In this document: positions 1 to 7,275 of the stretch, piece by piece
How positions within the stretch are numbered: position 1 is the stretch's first letter
Layout: each line of letters opens with the position of its first letter
Assembly: GCA_003231795.1 (NCBI GenBank)
Contig: QIJI01000221.1
Span: forward strand, 1 to 8,254
DNA from: Gammaproteobacteria bacterium
Lineage (GTDB): Bacteria; Pseudomonadota; Gammaproteobacteria; GCA-001735895
DNA: 8,254 nucleotides
Direction of reading: 5' to 3'
Notes under the pieces: generated by a model
Seen by the model: the letters and a program-made list of their open reading frames with translations, nothing else
What the model was told of the DNA's origin: nothing
Databases searched by the model: none
Made by a program: the position numbers and the translations under genes

Positions 1-106
1 CCAGTAAAACCAGCGAATCCGGTGTAACACCAGATTCGGCTAGTTTTTCCAGGATAGCCTCGCTCGCCAATCCACTGGCATGTGACAACGCAACAATGTG
101 TTCCAT
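1..106 (-). CDS. Aspartate-semialdehyde dehydrogenase-like paralogue (USG-1 type), N-terminal fragment
   Basis: An ATG on the minus strand opens a frame that runs off the window edge after 35 residues. It starts MEHIVALSHASGLASEAILE and goes on to a segment ending PDSLVLL. This aligns by eye with the N-terminal Rossmann strand, loop and helix of aspartate-semialdehyde dehydrogenases (pattern VAxxGATGxVGEE...L..PV..L.LL), but the nucleotide-binding loop is degenerate, HASGLAS in place of GATGxVG. In Gammaproteobacteria an asd-related gene of unknown function (usg) often follows asd, and this gene is in that position and on the same strand. Loss of the glycine-rich loop suggests a non-dehydrogenase role, which is inference from 35 residues only. 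No convincing Shine-Dalgarno sequence precedes the ATG, because the DNA upstream is the end of an inserted repeat element. Catalytic residues lie outside the window. Confidence 0.6.
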   Translation of the reverse strand, partial: MEHIVALSHASGLASEAILEKLAESGVTPDSLVLL

Positions 107-109
107 ATA

Positions 110-134
110 ATTAACCCGGCGACTAAGTATGTCG
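110..134. repeat. Left terminal inverted repeat of the element
   Basis: These 25 bases are the exact reverse complement of 380-404. The match stops at both outer neighbours (109 against 405). The repeat begins ATTAACCCGGCGAC and ends TATGTCG, and includes the flanking TTAA. It ends 3 bp before the start codon of the asd-like gene on the minus strand and so occupies the place where that gene's ribosome-binding site should be. Confidence 0.9.
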
Positions 135-140
135 CAATCA

Positions 141-249
141 GCCAACGCGTGTCTGTTCGCAGCAAGACATCAAAACACCACTTTAGTCATTCTAAAGCAA
201 GTTTTGCCATTTAATAGCAATGGGCTGCTGCGAACAGACGCGCGCTGGC
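141..249. repeat. Internal inverted repeat, left arm hairpin of the element
   Basis: Bases 141-164 pair with 226-249 over 24 positions with two mismatches (145/245 and 150/240). The loop is itself structured: CAAAAC at 171-176 pairs with GTTTTG at 201-206, and inside that CTTTAG at 181-186 pairs with CTAAAG at 192-197. The result is a long branched hairpin. One of the two mismatches would be a G-U wobble in RNA from either strand, so the fold is possible as RNA as well as DNA. Confidence 0.85.
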
Positions 250-276
250 CTAACTTGTTGATGATTAGGCAGATAG

Positions 277-373
277 GGGCTTCTGATAAGCGCCAGCTCA
301 GCGTTTCAGCTCTTGTCAATGGAACAACCATTACCTGCGAGCTGCGCCTTGATCTGACGCTTATCAGAAGCCC
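277..373. repeat. Internal inverted repeat, right arm hairpin of the element
   Basis: Bases 277-292 (GGGCTTCTGATAAGCG) are the exact reverse complement of 358-373. Inside, CAGCTC at 294-299 pairs with GAGCTG at 339-344, and AATGG at 319-323 pairs with CCATT at 328-332, which would extend the hairpin towards its tip. A short third stem (CCTAA 249-253 with TTAGG 265-269) lies between the two large arms; it shares base 249 with the left arm. Confidence 0.85.
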
Positions 374-379
374 TGAATA

Positions 380-404
380 CGACATACTTAGTCGCCGGGT
401 TAAT
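380..404. repeat. Right terminal inverted repeat of the element, containing the asd stop codon
   Basis: This is the exact 25-base reverse complement of 110-134. Read on the minus strand, its outer end ATTAA supplies the TAA stop codon of asd (400-402) and the first two bases pairing with the last codon. The coding sequence of asd therefore ends inside the repeat. Confidence 0.9.
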
Positions 405-1545
405 GGTACTCGTGCAAAATATTCAGCATGCGCCTTAAAGGTTCGGCGGCTCCCCATAACAACTGATCACCCACGGTAAAAGCAGCAAGGTAGTTGTCAC
501 CCATGCTCAGCTTGCGTAACCGGCCTACTGGAATATCGAGCGACCCGGTGACTGCCGCCGGTGACAAGGCATCCATCGAAGCCTGCTTGTCATTTGCTAT
601 TACTTTGACCCAGTCGTTAGCAGCAGCCAGCATCTGATGAATCTCGACCAATGGAACATTAGACTTCAATTTTACAGTCAATGCCTGGGAATGACAGCGC
701 ATAGCACCAACTCGAACACAAATGCCATCAATCGGAATTGCTTTACTGCGAGCAAGAATCTTGTTGGCCTCGGCCTGTGCTTTCCATTCTTCACGACTCT
801 GCCCATTATCAAGTTGTGCATCGATCCACGGAATCAGGCTACCCGCGAGAGGTACACCGAATTGTTCGCTGGGATAAGGTTTCGAACGCAGTTGTGCCGT
901 AATCCGTTGGTCAATTTCGAGAATGGCGGAAGCCGGGTCATCAAGCAGATCGGCGACGCTTTGATGCAGGCAACCCATTCCTGCAATCAATTCACGCATG
1001 TGACGCGCGCCGCCGCCAGAAGCTGCCTGATAGGTCATGACACTAATCCAGTCGATCAGGTCATGTTCGAACAGACCGCCCATGGCCATCATCATCAGGC
1101 TGACCGTGCAATTGCCCCCGATGTAATCTTTACAGCCCGAATTCAGCGCGTCATCGATGACGGACCGGTTTACCGGGTCCAGGATGATCGTGCTGGGCGC
1201 TTCCATTCGTAAAGCCGAGGCTGCGTCAATCCAGTAACCCTTCCAGCCACTACTTCTGAGATCAGCAAATACTTGCCTGGTGTAATCCCCACCCTGACAG
1301 CTAACGATAGCGTCCATGGCGTGCAGTTGTCCAACATCAAGAGCATCCTGTAACGGTGGCACATTCCTGCCTATATCCGGACCCTCTTCCCCCAATTGCG
1401 AAGTAGTGAAAAAAACAGGCTCTTCAATTTTGCCAAAATCGTCCTCATCAAGCATTCGCTGCATCAGCACGGAACCGACCATTCCGCGCCAACCTACAAA
1501 TCCCACTTTGTTGATTCCTGCTTTAGTCATTCCCGCTTTATTCAT
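400..1545 (-). CDS. asd: Aspartate-semialdehyde dehydrogenase
   Basis: Asd is the cytoplasmic enzyme that reduces aspartyl phosphate to aspartate semialdehyde with NADPH, the branch point to lysine, diaminopimelate, methionine and threonine. The 381-residue product matches the long gammaproteobacterial type. The NADP-binding [17 protein letters not shown] lies at residues 15-31, the catalytic cysteine is C146 in GGNCTVSL, and the substrate-binding R278 and active-site H285 are in [10 protein letters not shown]. The family ending AAEPLRRML is at residues 366-374. The start is ATG 1545, with GAAGG about 10 nt upstream and a 13-bp gap from leuB. The N-terminus is about 10 residues longer than the E. 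coli enzyme and consists of three near-identical five-residue units ([15 protein letters not shown]), so a second in-frame ATG at 1530 is possible. The stop codon lies within the terminal repeat of the adjacent element, but the end of the protein looks normal. Confidence 0.97.
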   Translation of the reverse strand: MNKAGMTKAGINKVGFVGWRGMVGSVLMQRMLDEDDFGKIEEPVFFTTSQLGEEGPDIGRNVPPLQDALDVGQLHAMDAIVSCQGGDYTRQVFADLRSSGWKGYWIDAASALRMEAPSTIILDPVNRSVIDDALNSGCKDYIGGNCTVSLMMMAMGGLFEHDLIDWISVMTYQAASGGGARHMRELIAGMGCLHQSVADLLDDPASAILEIDQRITAQLRSKPYPSEQFGVPLAGSLIPWIDAQLDNGQSREEWKAQAEANKILARSKAIPIDGICVRVGAMRCHSQALTVKLKSNVPLVEIHQMLAAANDWVKVIANDKQASMDALSPAAVTGSLDIPVGRLRKLSMGDNYLAAFTVGDQLLWGAAEPLRRMLNILHEYH

Positions 1546-1558
1546 TCGATGTACGCCT

Positions 1559-2650
1559 TCAACTCAACTGCTTTAGCGTACTGAGTGCAGCCACAACGGC
1601 ATCACCCATTTCGGAGGTGCTGACACTATGGCCTCCATCGGCGATATCTGCGGTACGAAATCCCTGGTTTAAAACATTTCCGACAGCAGTATCGATTAGC
1701 TCGGCAAGATCTGGTCGTTGCAGGCTGTAGCGCAGCATCATTGCAAGTGACAATATAGTGGCCAGCGGATTGGCCAGCCCTCGACCCGCGATATCCGGAG
1801 CCGAGCCATGAATCGGCTCGTACATACCTTTACCGTTAATATCAAGCGAAGCCGATGGCAACATTCCAATTGATCCGGTCAACATGGCAGCGGTATCAGA
1901 CAGAATGTCACCAAACATATTAGTCGTAACGATAACATCGAATTGCTTGGGTGCCCGAACCAGTTGCATCGCCGCATTATCAACATACATGTGGCTCAAC
2001 TCGACCTCGGGGTAATCTTTGCCAATTCGGGTCACCAGCTCTCGCCACAACTCGGAGACTTCGAGCACATTGGCTTTATCAACCGAGCAGAGCTTTTGAT
2101 TTCGTAACATCGCTATATCAAATGCCGAACGGGCGATACGTTCAATCTCATGCTCTGCGTAGACCAGGGTATTAAAGCCCTCACGCTCACCGCTTTCTGT
2201 TACACGAATACCTCGCGGCTGACCGAAATAAATCCCGCCGGTAAGTTCGCGCACAATCATTATATCCAGGCCGGCAACCAGCTCGTTTTTCAGGCTGGAA
2301 GCATCGGCCAGTTGCGGGTAGAGCAATGCGGGTCGTAAATTGGCAAAAAGGGACAGAGACGACCGCAGCCTCAGCAATCCTTTCTCAGGTCGCAACTCAC
2401 GCTCAAGGCCATCGTATTCCAGGCCTCCGATTGCGCCAAACAAAATCGCATCACAGGCCTTGCAGATCTCCAGGGTTGCCTCGGGCAAGGGGTCGCCAGC
2501 CTGGTCGTAACCGGCACCGCCCACGGCTGCTGGTTTCAGCTCTACCTCAAATCCGAAGTCGGATCGCAAACAGTCAATAACCTTTATCGCTTCTGCGATA
2601 ATTTCGGGGCCTATCCCGTCACCGGCCAGAACCGCAATTGTTGAACTCAT
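1559..2650 (-). CDS. leuB: 3-isopropylmalate dehydrogenase
   Basis: LeuB oxidises and decarboxylates 3-isopropylmalate with NAD+ to 2-oxoisocaproate, the third step of leucine synthesis. The product has 363 residues, the usual length. Visible features are the N-terminal [11 protein letters not shown] (residues 7-17), the substrate arginines around [12 protein letters not shown] (96-107), [14 protein letters not shown] (134-147) with Y141, K192 in VDKANVLE, the metal-binding aspartates D224, D248 and D252 (the last two in MFGDILSD), and the NAD-binding loop [15 protein letters not shown] (281-295). The LeuB-type loop and the leu gene context separate it from isocitrate and tartrate dehydrogenases. 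AGGAGA stands 7 nt before the ATG. Nine bp separate it from leuD and 13 bp from asd, so it is read in one operon. Confidence 0.97.
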   Translation of the reverse strand: MSSTIAVLAGDGIGPEIIAEAIKVIDCLRSDFGFEVELKPAAVGGAGYDQAGDPLPEATLEICKACDAILFGAIGGLEYDGLERELRPEKGLLRLRSSLSLFANLRPALLYPQLADASSLKNELVAGLDIMIVRELTGGIYFGQPRGIRVTESGEREGFNTLVYAEHEIERIARSAFDIAMLRNQKLCSVDKANVLEVSELWRELVTRIGKDYPEVELSHMYVDNAAMQLVRAPKQFDVIVTTNMFGDILSDTAAMLTGSIGMLPSASLDINGKGMYEPIHGSAPDIAGRGLANPLATILSLAMMLRYSLQRPDLAELIDTAVGNVLNQGFRTADIADGGHSVSTSEMGDAVVAALSTLKQLS

Positions 2651-2659
2651 CCAGATCTC

Positions 2660-3295
2660 CTATTTCAGCCAGGGCAGCTGGTCGTAGTATTGTTGTTCAA
2701 ATGCCTTGATTGCATCTGCATGCTGCATCGTCAACCCGATATCATCGAGGCCATTGAGCAAACAATGTTTGCGAAAAGGATCAATTTCAAAATGCATTTC
2801 GAGGCCATTAGCGTTCACAACCCGCTGCTTCTCAAGATCGATGCTCAACCGAAAATCAGAATTGCGTGCAAGCTGCTCGAACAACTGATCAACCTGCTCG
2901 CCTTCAAGCGCGACGGGTAACAGGCCGTTTTTGAAAGAATTGTTATAAAAAATATCGGCAAAACTTGGAGCGATAACCACTTTAAAGCCAAAGTCCATCA
3001 GTGCCCATACGGCATGCTCGCGCGATGACCCACAGGCAAAATTTTCTCGGCCCAGTAAAATCTGCGCCTGGTCCCAGGGTGCCTGGTTGAGCACGAAATC
3101 CTGATTAAGACGACGTTTGCTATTGTCGTCACCGGGTTCGCCCGGATCGAGATAACGCCAGTTATCGAACAAATTAATACCGAAGCCGGAACGTTTTATC
3201 GATTTCAGATACTGTTTTGGAATAATCGCATCGGTATCGATATTGGCTCGATCGATAGCGGCTACGATACCGCTGAATTTTTCAAATTTTTCCAT
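2660..3295 (-). CDS. leuD: 3-isopropylmalate dehydratase, small subunit
   Basis: LeuD is the swivel-domain subunit that pairs with LeuC to isomerise 2-isopropylmalate to 3-isopropylmalate. The 211-residue product is close to the usual length of about 200. It shows the typical start [24 protein letters not shown] (residues 7-30), [18 protein letters not shown] (82-99), the substrate-binding loop of the small subunit, and [20 protein letters not shown] (109-128). A strong AGGAGG lies about 5 nt before the ATG and overlaps the leuC stop codon (TTTAGGAGG), with only 9 bp between the genes, so the two subunits are probably translated together. Confidence 0.97.
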   Translation of the reverse strand: MEKFEKFSGIVAAIDRANIDTDAIIPKQYLKSIKRSGFGINLFDNWRYLDPGEPGDDNSKRRLNQDFVLNQAPWDQAQILLGRENFACGSSREHAVWALMDFGFKVVIAPSFADIFYNNSFKNGLLPVALEGEQVDQLFEQLARNSDFRLSIDLEKQRVVNANGLEMHFEIDPFRKHCLLNGLDDIGLTMQHADAIKAFEQQYYDQLPWLK

Positions 3296-3304
3296 AACGG
3301 CCTC

Positions 3305-4708
3305 CTAAAGCTCGCGTACGTCGACGAAATGGCCTTTGATAGCAGCGGCGGCCGCCATTGCCGGTGACACCAGATGGGTTCTACCACCTTGCCCCTGACG
3401 CCCTTCGAAATTTCGATTTGACGTCGAAGCACAACGTTCGCCCGGTTCAAGTCGGTCCGCATTCATGGCAAGGCACATCGAACAACCCGGCTCTCGCCAC
3501 TCAAATCCGGCCTCGGTGAAAATGCTATCCAGCCCTTCTGATTCAGCTTGCTGCTTGACCAGTTGCGACCCTGGAACGACCAATGCCAGTTTGACATTTG
3601 GTGCTACTTTGTGCCCGCGAGCGATTTCAGCCGCGGCGCGTAAGTCTTCGATGCGGGAATTGGTACAGGAGCCGATAAAAATCTTGTCCAGATAAACCTG
3701 TTCGAACGGCAGATTTGCCTCCAGCCCCATGTATTCGAGCGCTCTGGACATTCCACCCGCCTTGACCAAATCCGCTTCAAGCGACGGGTCTGGAATATTA
3801 TTTTCGATACTGCAGACCATTTCAGGCGATGTTCCCCAGGTAACCTGCGGTGCTATGTCGCAGGCATTGATCACAACTTCATGATCAAAAATAGCATCCT
3901 CATCGGAATGCAAATCACCCCAGAATGCTACCGCCTTACCCCAGTCTGATCCTTGCGGTGCAAACGGTCTGCCGTTTACATAGTCCAACGTGGTTTGATC
4001 ACAGGCGATCAGGCCAGCTCGCGCGCCCCCTTCGATGGTCATGTTACACACGGTCATACGCCCTTCCATCGACAGATTGGTAATGGCAACACCTGCAAAC
4101 TCGATCGTATACCCGGTACCCCCCGCAGTACCGATTTGCCCAATGATATGCAACACGATGTCCTTGGCGGTAATACCCGGAGTAACCGATCCCTCAACTC
4201 GAACGCGCATGTTTTTTGATTTCTTCTGAATCAGGCACTGGGTCGCCATAACATGTTCGACTTCGGAAGTTCCGATACCAAATGCGAGCGCGGCGAATGC
4301 ACCGTGAGTCGAAGTATGCGAATCACCGCAGACAACCGTCATACCCGGCAGGGTTGCGCCCTGTTCCGGGCCAATGACATGCACAATTCCCTGGCGCGAA
4401 TCTCCCATTTTAAATTCGGTTAGCTCGTGTTTATCACAATTCGCATCCAGCGTTTCAACCTGTAACCGCGCCACCGGATCCGTGATTCCGTGCTCCAGTC
4501 CAATGGTAGGTACATTGTGGTCAGGCACTGCCAGAATCGACTGTTTTCGCCAGAGCGTCCGCTGCGCCAATTCAAGGCCTTCAAAGGCTTGCGGCGATGT
4601 CACTTCGTGCACCAGATGACGGTCGATATACAGCAAGGCTGTACCATCGTCATCACAGCGTACCTGGTGCAGATCCCATATCTTGTCGTACAAGGTTTTT
4701 GCGCTCAT
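3305..4708 (-). CDS. leuC: 3-isopropylmalate dehydratase, large subunit
   Basis: LeuC is the aconitase-family, iron-sulfur subunit of isopropylmalate isomerase. The product has 467 residues against 466 in E. coli. Key motifs are DHNVPT (63-68), [20 protein letters not shown] (127-146), and the three 4Fe-4S cysteine ligands C348 in GSCTNSR and C409 and C412 in PGCSMC. The C-terminal part has [19 protein letters not shown], again typical. It is the first gene of the minus-strand operon. AGAGG stands about 4 nt upstream of the ATG at 4708. It is transcribed from the 98-bp region shared with the divergent LysR gene. I see no leucine-rich leader peptide of the leuL attenuation type in that short space. 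Confidence 0.98.
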   Translation of the reverse strand: MSAKTLYDKIWDLHQVRCDDDGTALLYIDRHLVHEVTSPQAFEGLELAQRTLWRKQSILAVPDHNVPTIGLEHGITDPVARLQVETLDANCDKHELTEFKMGDSRQGIVHVIGPEQGATLPGMTVVCGDSHTSTHGAFAALAFGIGTSEVEHVMATQCLIQKKSKNMRVRVEGSVTPGITAKDIVLHIIGQIGTAGGTGYTIEFAGVAITNLSMEGRMTVCNMTIEGGARAGLIACDQTTLDYVNGRPFAPQGSDWGKAVAFWGDLHSDEDAIFDHEVVINACDIAPQVTWGTSPEMVCSIENNIPDPSLEADLVKAGGMSRALEYMGLEANLPFEQVYLDKIFIGSCTNSRIEDLRAAAEIARGHKVAPNVKLALVVPGSQLVKQQAESEGLDSIFTEAGFEWREPGCSMCLAMNADRLEPGERCASTSNRNFEGRQGQGGRTHLVSPAMAAAAAIKGHFVDVREL

Positions 4709-4806
4709 GAGCCTCTACCGAATTTAAACTTGTAGAATTCTACGCTTCTCACTAAAATAACTCTAATGCATATTTTTCATGAATTTAATTCCTATTGGGA
4801 ATAGTT
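4709..4806. promoter_or_regulatory. Divergent promoter region between leuC and the LysR gene
   Basis: This AT-rich 98-bp stretch must hold the promoters of both the leu operon and the regulator. A perfect 12-bp palindrome, GTAGAATTCTAC, lies at 4732-4743. On the minus strand it contains TAGAAT (4742-4737), a candidate -10 box for leuC about 29 nt before the start codon, without a good -35. TTCATG with TATTTT at 18-nt spacing on the minus strand is another weak candidate. I could not settle either promoter by eye. Closely spaced divergent genes with a LysR member are a typical arrangement for regulation of the neighbour. Confidence 0.5.
4788..4802. promoter_or_regulatory. Candidate LysR-type operator (T-N11-A dyad)
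   Basis: The sequence ATTCCTATTGGGAAT is a symmetric dyad with 5-bp arms around a 5-bp centre, and it fits the T-N11-A rule of LysR-type binding sites (T4789 to A4801). It overlaps the GGGA that serves as the ribosome-binding site of the LysR gene, which would suit autorepression. That it also acts on leuC is inference. Confidence 0.45.
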
Positions 4807-5676
4807 ATGCAAATTGCACAAATTAACGCCTTTATTGCAGTAGCAGAATTAGAGTCATTTTCACTGGCCGCTGATAAATTGCATATTACTCAACCGGCGG
4901 TCAGCAAACGCATTCGCCAGCTTGAAATTCAGTTAAAGGCTGACCTCTTCGATCGTATCGGAAAGCGCAGCATGCTTACGCCGAATGGGCAAGCCTTTAA
5001 ACCACACGCCGAAAGAATACTGCAGGAGCTGAAGACTTTTCGTTCAGGACTAAGCCATCAGCTTGGCGCCCCCTCCGGCACGTTGACGCTGGCCACCAGC
5101 CACCATATAGGACTACATCGACTGCCGCAGATACTACGGGACTTTAAAATCCGCTTTCCCGCGGTTGACCTGGATTTGCATTTCATGGATTCCGAAGACG
5201 CCTGTGTGGCAATTGCAAATAACGAACTGGAACTGGCAGTGGTGACACTGCCGGAACTGGCTGACGAAAAACTGCATTGCGAGCCTGTCTGGATAGACCA
5301 GCTCGTTGCAGTTTTGGCGGTCGATCACAGCTTATCGGAATCGTCAGGGATTGAGCCGGAACTACTGCTTGAACACGCGGCCATATTACCGTCGAAAGGA
5401 ACTTTTACCCGTAAAATAATCGACAAACTGTTTGCAGACAAACTGGAGCATTTAAAGATAATTCTGGAAACCAACTACCTCGAAACCATCAAGGTAATGG
5501 TTTCGGCAAATCTTGGCTGGAGCATTCTTCCTTTAAGCATGGTTGATGCAAATCTGATCCATCGCCAACTGAAAGGTTTCGATGTTCATCGACGACTCGG
5601 AATCGTAACCCACAAAGACAGGACACTATCAGCCAGTTCCAGTGCCATGATTGAACTGCTGCGGGAGAACCGGTAA
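4807..5676 (+). CDS. LysR-type transcriptional regulator, divergent from the leu operon
   Basis: The 289-residue product has the standard LysR layout. A winged helix-turn-helix occupies about residues 3-62, with the recognition region SFSLAADKLHITQPAVSKRI (18-37) and the LFDRIGKRSMLTPNG wing (47-61). A linker helix follows at about 63-85 and the periplasmic-binding-protein-like effector domain runs from residue 91 to the end. I chose ATG 4807, which has TTGGGA about 6 nt upstream and gives the usual short N-terminus; an in-frame TTG at 4795 would add four residues and destroy the ribosome-binding site. Its position head-to-head with leuC suggests it controls the leu operon, perhaps sensing a leucine-pathway intermediate, but the effector cannot be read from the sequence. 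A LysR gene also adjoins leuC in Pseudomonas. Confidence 0.93.
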   Translation: MQIAQINAFIAVAELESFSLAADKLHITQPAVSKRIRQLEIQLKADLFDRIGKRSMLTPNGQAFKPHAERILQELKTFRSGLSHQLGAPSGTLTLATSHHIGLHRLPQILRDFKIRFPAVDLDLHFMDSEDACVAIANNELELAVVTLPELADEKLHCEPVWIDQLVAVLAVDHSLSESSGIEPELLLEHAAILPSKGTFTRKIIDKLFADKLEHLKIILETNYLETIKVMVSANLGWSILPLSMVDANLIHRQLKGFDVHRRLGIVTHKDRTLSASSSAMIELLRENR

Positions 5677-5745
5677 GGGCACATCTAAAAATGCGCTTAA
5701 GTTAGTTCAGTATCCAGGCATCACAATGGAAATGTGCCGTCATAA

Positions 5746-5754
5746 TGCTATAGT
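5746..5754 (+). promoter_or_regulatory. Candidate extended -10 promoter of the DUF2914 gene
   Basis: TGCTATAGT has the TGn extension in front of a -10-like TATAGT, 28 nt before the start codon at 5783. No good -35 box is present at the expected distance, which is acceptable for extended -10 promoters. The match is by eye only. Confidence 0.3.
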
Positions 5755-5782
5755 TTTGTGACACCTTTAGCCGGAGGCCACG

Positions 5783-6166
5783 ATGCATTCGATTATTCGA
5801 TCCTTTTTAATTGCGCTTGCAATGATACTCAGTACTCCTGTTTACGCGGGCGAGGTAAGTCGAGCCGTATTTACCATTGGCATAGATAACCGCGAACCGG
5901 TTTTGAATGTTTCCAGCATTAGCAGCGAGTCTTATACTTCGATTTCGTTTTTTACCGAATTGAACGATCTCGACGGTCAAAACATCACCCATCAATGGAC
6001 CTTCAATGACAAGGTTATGTTCGAAAAAGCATTTGCAGTGAAAGGGGCGCGCTGGCGGGTCTGGACATCCAAAACACTGATTCCATCCTGGACCGGACTG
6101 TGGACGGTGAATGTTCTCGACGATGATCGTTCGATACTCAGCAGCAGCTCTTTCGAGTATCAGTGA
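5783..6166 (+). CDS. Small exported DUF2914 domain protein
   Basis: This 127-residue protein begins with a signal peptide: a hydrophobic core (FLIALAMILSTPV) with a likely cut after VYA at residue 22. The mature part has the hallmarks of DUF2914: SRAVFTIGIDNREPV (26-40), ITHQWTFNDKVMFEKAFAVKG (68-88), ARWRVWTSKTLIPSWTGLWTV (89-109) and a final strand NVLDDDRSILSSSSFEYQ. It fills nearly the whole protein, with no other domain. The pattern suggests a small beta-sandwich acting in the periplasm. Function is unknown. GGAGG at 5773-5777 supports the ATG. It lies between the LysR gene and a racemase-family gene on the same strand, with gaps of about 106 and 77 bp, so it may be a single gene. There is no sign that it shares a pathway with either neighbour. 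Confidence 0.87.
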   Translation: MHSIIRSFLIALAMILSTPVYAGEVSRAVFTIGIDNREPVLNVSSISSESYTSISFFTELNDLDGQNITHQWTFNDKVMFEKAFAVKGARWRVWTSKTLIPSWTGLWTVNVLDDDRSILSSSSFEYQ

Positions 6167-6243
6167 TTAGATAGCGCGCCAATAGCGAAATCGTTAACTC
6201 AGATCAGTTCGTCTAAAGGATTTCTCTGAAGCGGAAACAAGGC

Positions 6244-7275
6244 ATGCGAAGTAAAAATATCATTCACATGGTGTCCTGCCATGCCGAAGGCGAAGTGGGT
6301 AACGTCATTGTCGGAGGAGTAGCGCCTCCCCCGGGAGACAGTCTGTGGCAGCAATCACGCTGGATCGCGGACGATCAACGGCTGAGAAACCTGGTATTGA
6401 ATGAACCACGTGGCGGTGTATTCAAGCATATTAATTTACTCGTTCCCGCCAAAAACCCCGAAGCCGAATTCGGTTTTATCATTATGGAGCCCGAGCATAC
6501 CCCACCGATGTCGGGTTCGAATTCTATTTGTGTATCAACGGTATTGCTCGACACCGGACTGGTTGCGATGCAGGAACCCGTCACCGAATTTGCGCTGGAG
6601 ACGCCGGGTGGACTGGTACGGGTGAAAGCCTGGTGCGAAGATGGCAAAGCACAAAGCGTCGAAGTACAAAATGTCGCCTCCTTTGCCGATAAACTCGACG
6701 GCCCGCTGGAAGTCGAAGGCCTGGGAACCCTGACTGTCGATACGGCCTATGGCGGAGATAGTTTTGTTCTCGTTAATGCGGCCGAAATCGGATTTCAAAT
6801 CAAGCCCGACGAGGCCAGGGATATTGCCCAGACAGGAGTCAGAATCACCGTTGCCGCGAATCAACAACTCGGCTTTACACATCCTGAAAACCCGGATTGG
6901 GCACATATTTCATTTTGCCAATTTACGTTGCCCGTTTTTGAGGAGAAAGGCATCAAGGTCAGCAAAAATACGGTTGTCATTGATCCGGGCAAACTTGATC
7001 GATCTCCCACTGGTACGGGTTGCTCAGCGCGTATGGCTTGCTTGCACGCCAGGGGCCAAATGAAGGTAGGCGAGCGCATGATCGGTCGCTCGATCATAGA
7101 CTCGCAATTTGATTGCAGCATTCGGGAAGAAACCCGGGTAGGAGACCGACCCGCCATCGTACCGACAATTCGTGGAAGAGCGTGGATTACAGGCACTCAT
7201 CAAATTATGCTCGACCCCGACGATCCCTGGCCTGAAGGTTATCGCGTCAGCGATACATGGCCGATCATGCAATAG
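6244..7275 (+). CDS. Proline racemase superfamily enzyme with Ser/Cys active site (hydroxyproline epimerase or dehydratase-like)
   Basis: The 343-residue product belongs to the proline racemase family, whose cytoplasmic enzymes racemise proline, epimerise 4- or 3-hydroxyproline, or dehydrate trans-3-hydroxy-L-proline. The N-terminal half has [13 protein letters not shown] (13-25) and [18 protein letters not shown] (78-95), where the usual catalytic cysteine (MCGHG) is serine S90. The C-terminal half has [15 protein letters not shown] (251-265), which keeps the second catalytic cysteine C260. Length and the GYRVSDTWP tail are normal, so the gene is intact. A Ser/Cys pair is known in family members reported as hydroxyproline epimerases or trans-3-hydroxyproline dehydratases, so the substrate is more likely a hydroxyproline than proline, but it cannot be fixed by sight. 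The ATG at 6244 has only a weak GGA upstream; its N-terminus matches the family. No hydroxyproline transport or catabolic genes lie beside it. Confidence 0.88.
   Translation: MRSKNIIHMVSCHAEGEVGNVIVGGVAPPPGDSLWQQSRWIADDQRLRNLVLNEPRGGVFKHINLLVPAKNPEAEFGFIIMEPEHTPPMSGSNSICVSTVLLDTGLVAMQEPVTEFALETPGGLVRVKAWCEDGKAQSVEVQNVASFADKLDGPLEVEGLGTLTVDTAYGGDSFVLVNAAEIGFQIKPDEARDIAQTGVRITVAANQQLGFTHPENPDWAHISFCQFTLPVFEEKGIKVSKNTVVIDPGKLDRSPTGTGCSARMACLHARGQMKVGERMIGRSIIDSQFDCSIREETRVGDRPAIVPTIRGRAWITGTHQIMLDPDDPWPEGYRVSDTWPIMQ

Larger units (their letters stand above)
111..403. mobile_element. TTAA-flanked MITE-like foldback element, non-coding
   Basis: The whole gap between asd and the downstream asd-like gene is one symmetrical unit. 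The sequence TTAA stands at 111-114 and again at 400-403. Between them is a 285-bp core beginning CCCGGCGACTAAGTATGTCG and ending with its exact reverse complement. Two further long inverted repeats lie inside, at 141-249 and 277-373. No believable protein is encoded: the two short frames across it (129-479 plus, 170-457 minus) run through the repeats and into asd, and resemble nothing. Perfect terminal repeats, a probable 4-bp target duplication and lack of coding capacity are the marks of a miniature inverted-repeat transposable element. Because TTAA is its own complement, it could be part of the inverted repeat instead of a target duplication. I do not recognise the family. A large structured RNA is the main alternative. 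Confidence 0.7.

Noticed and set aside
110..404. The element as an integron attC site or array
   Set aside because: The ends do not fit the RYYYAAC/GTTRRRY core pair, the outer repeat is perfect where attC sites carry bulges, and no cassette gene or integrase is present.
129..479. Open frames on both strands across the gap (116 codons plus, 95 codons minus)
   Set aside because: They run through inverted repeats and into asd, have no ribosome-binding site and no protein-like composition. They are a by-product of the repeat element.
637..1212. Long plus-strand open frame (191 codons) opposite asd
   Set aside because: It is a shadow of the clearly conserved asd coding sequence and resembles no protein.
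181..1532. A 12-bp identity (CTTTAGTCATTC) between the element at 181-192 and the asd start region at 1521-1532
   Set aside because: A few 12-bp matches are expected by chance in 8 kb on two strands, and flanking bases do not match.
5678..5738. Inverted repeat GGCACAT (5678-5684) with ATGTGCC (5732-5738) as a LysR gene terminator
   Set aside because: The arms are only 7 bp and 47 bp apart with no T run, so it does not make a terminator.
6167..6243. Possible promoter or terminator in the gap before the racemase-family gene
   Set aside because: I see no convincing -35/-10 pair, hairpin with T run, or dyad in these 77 bases.
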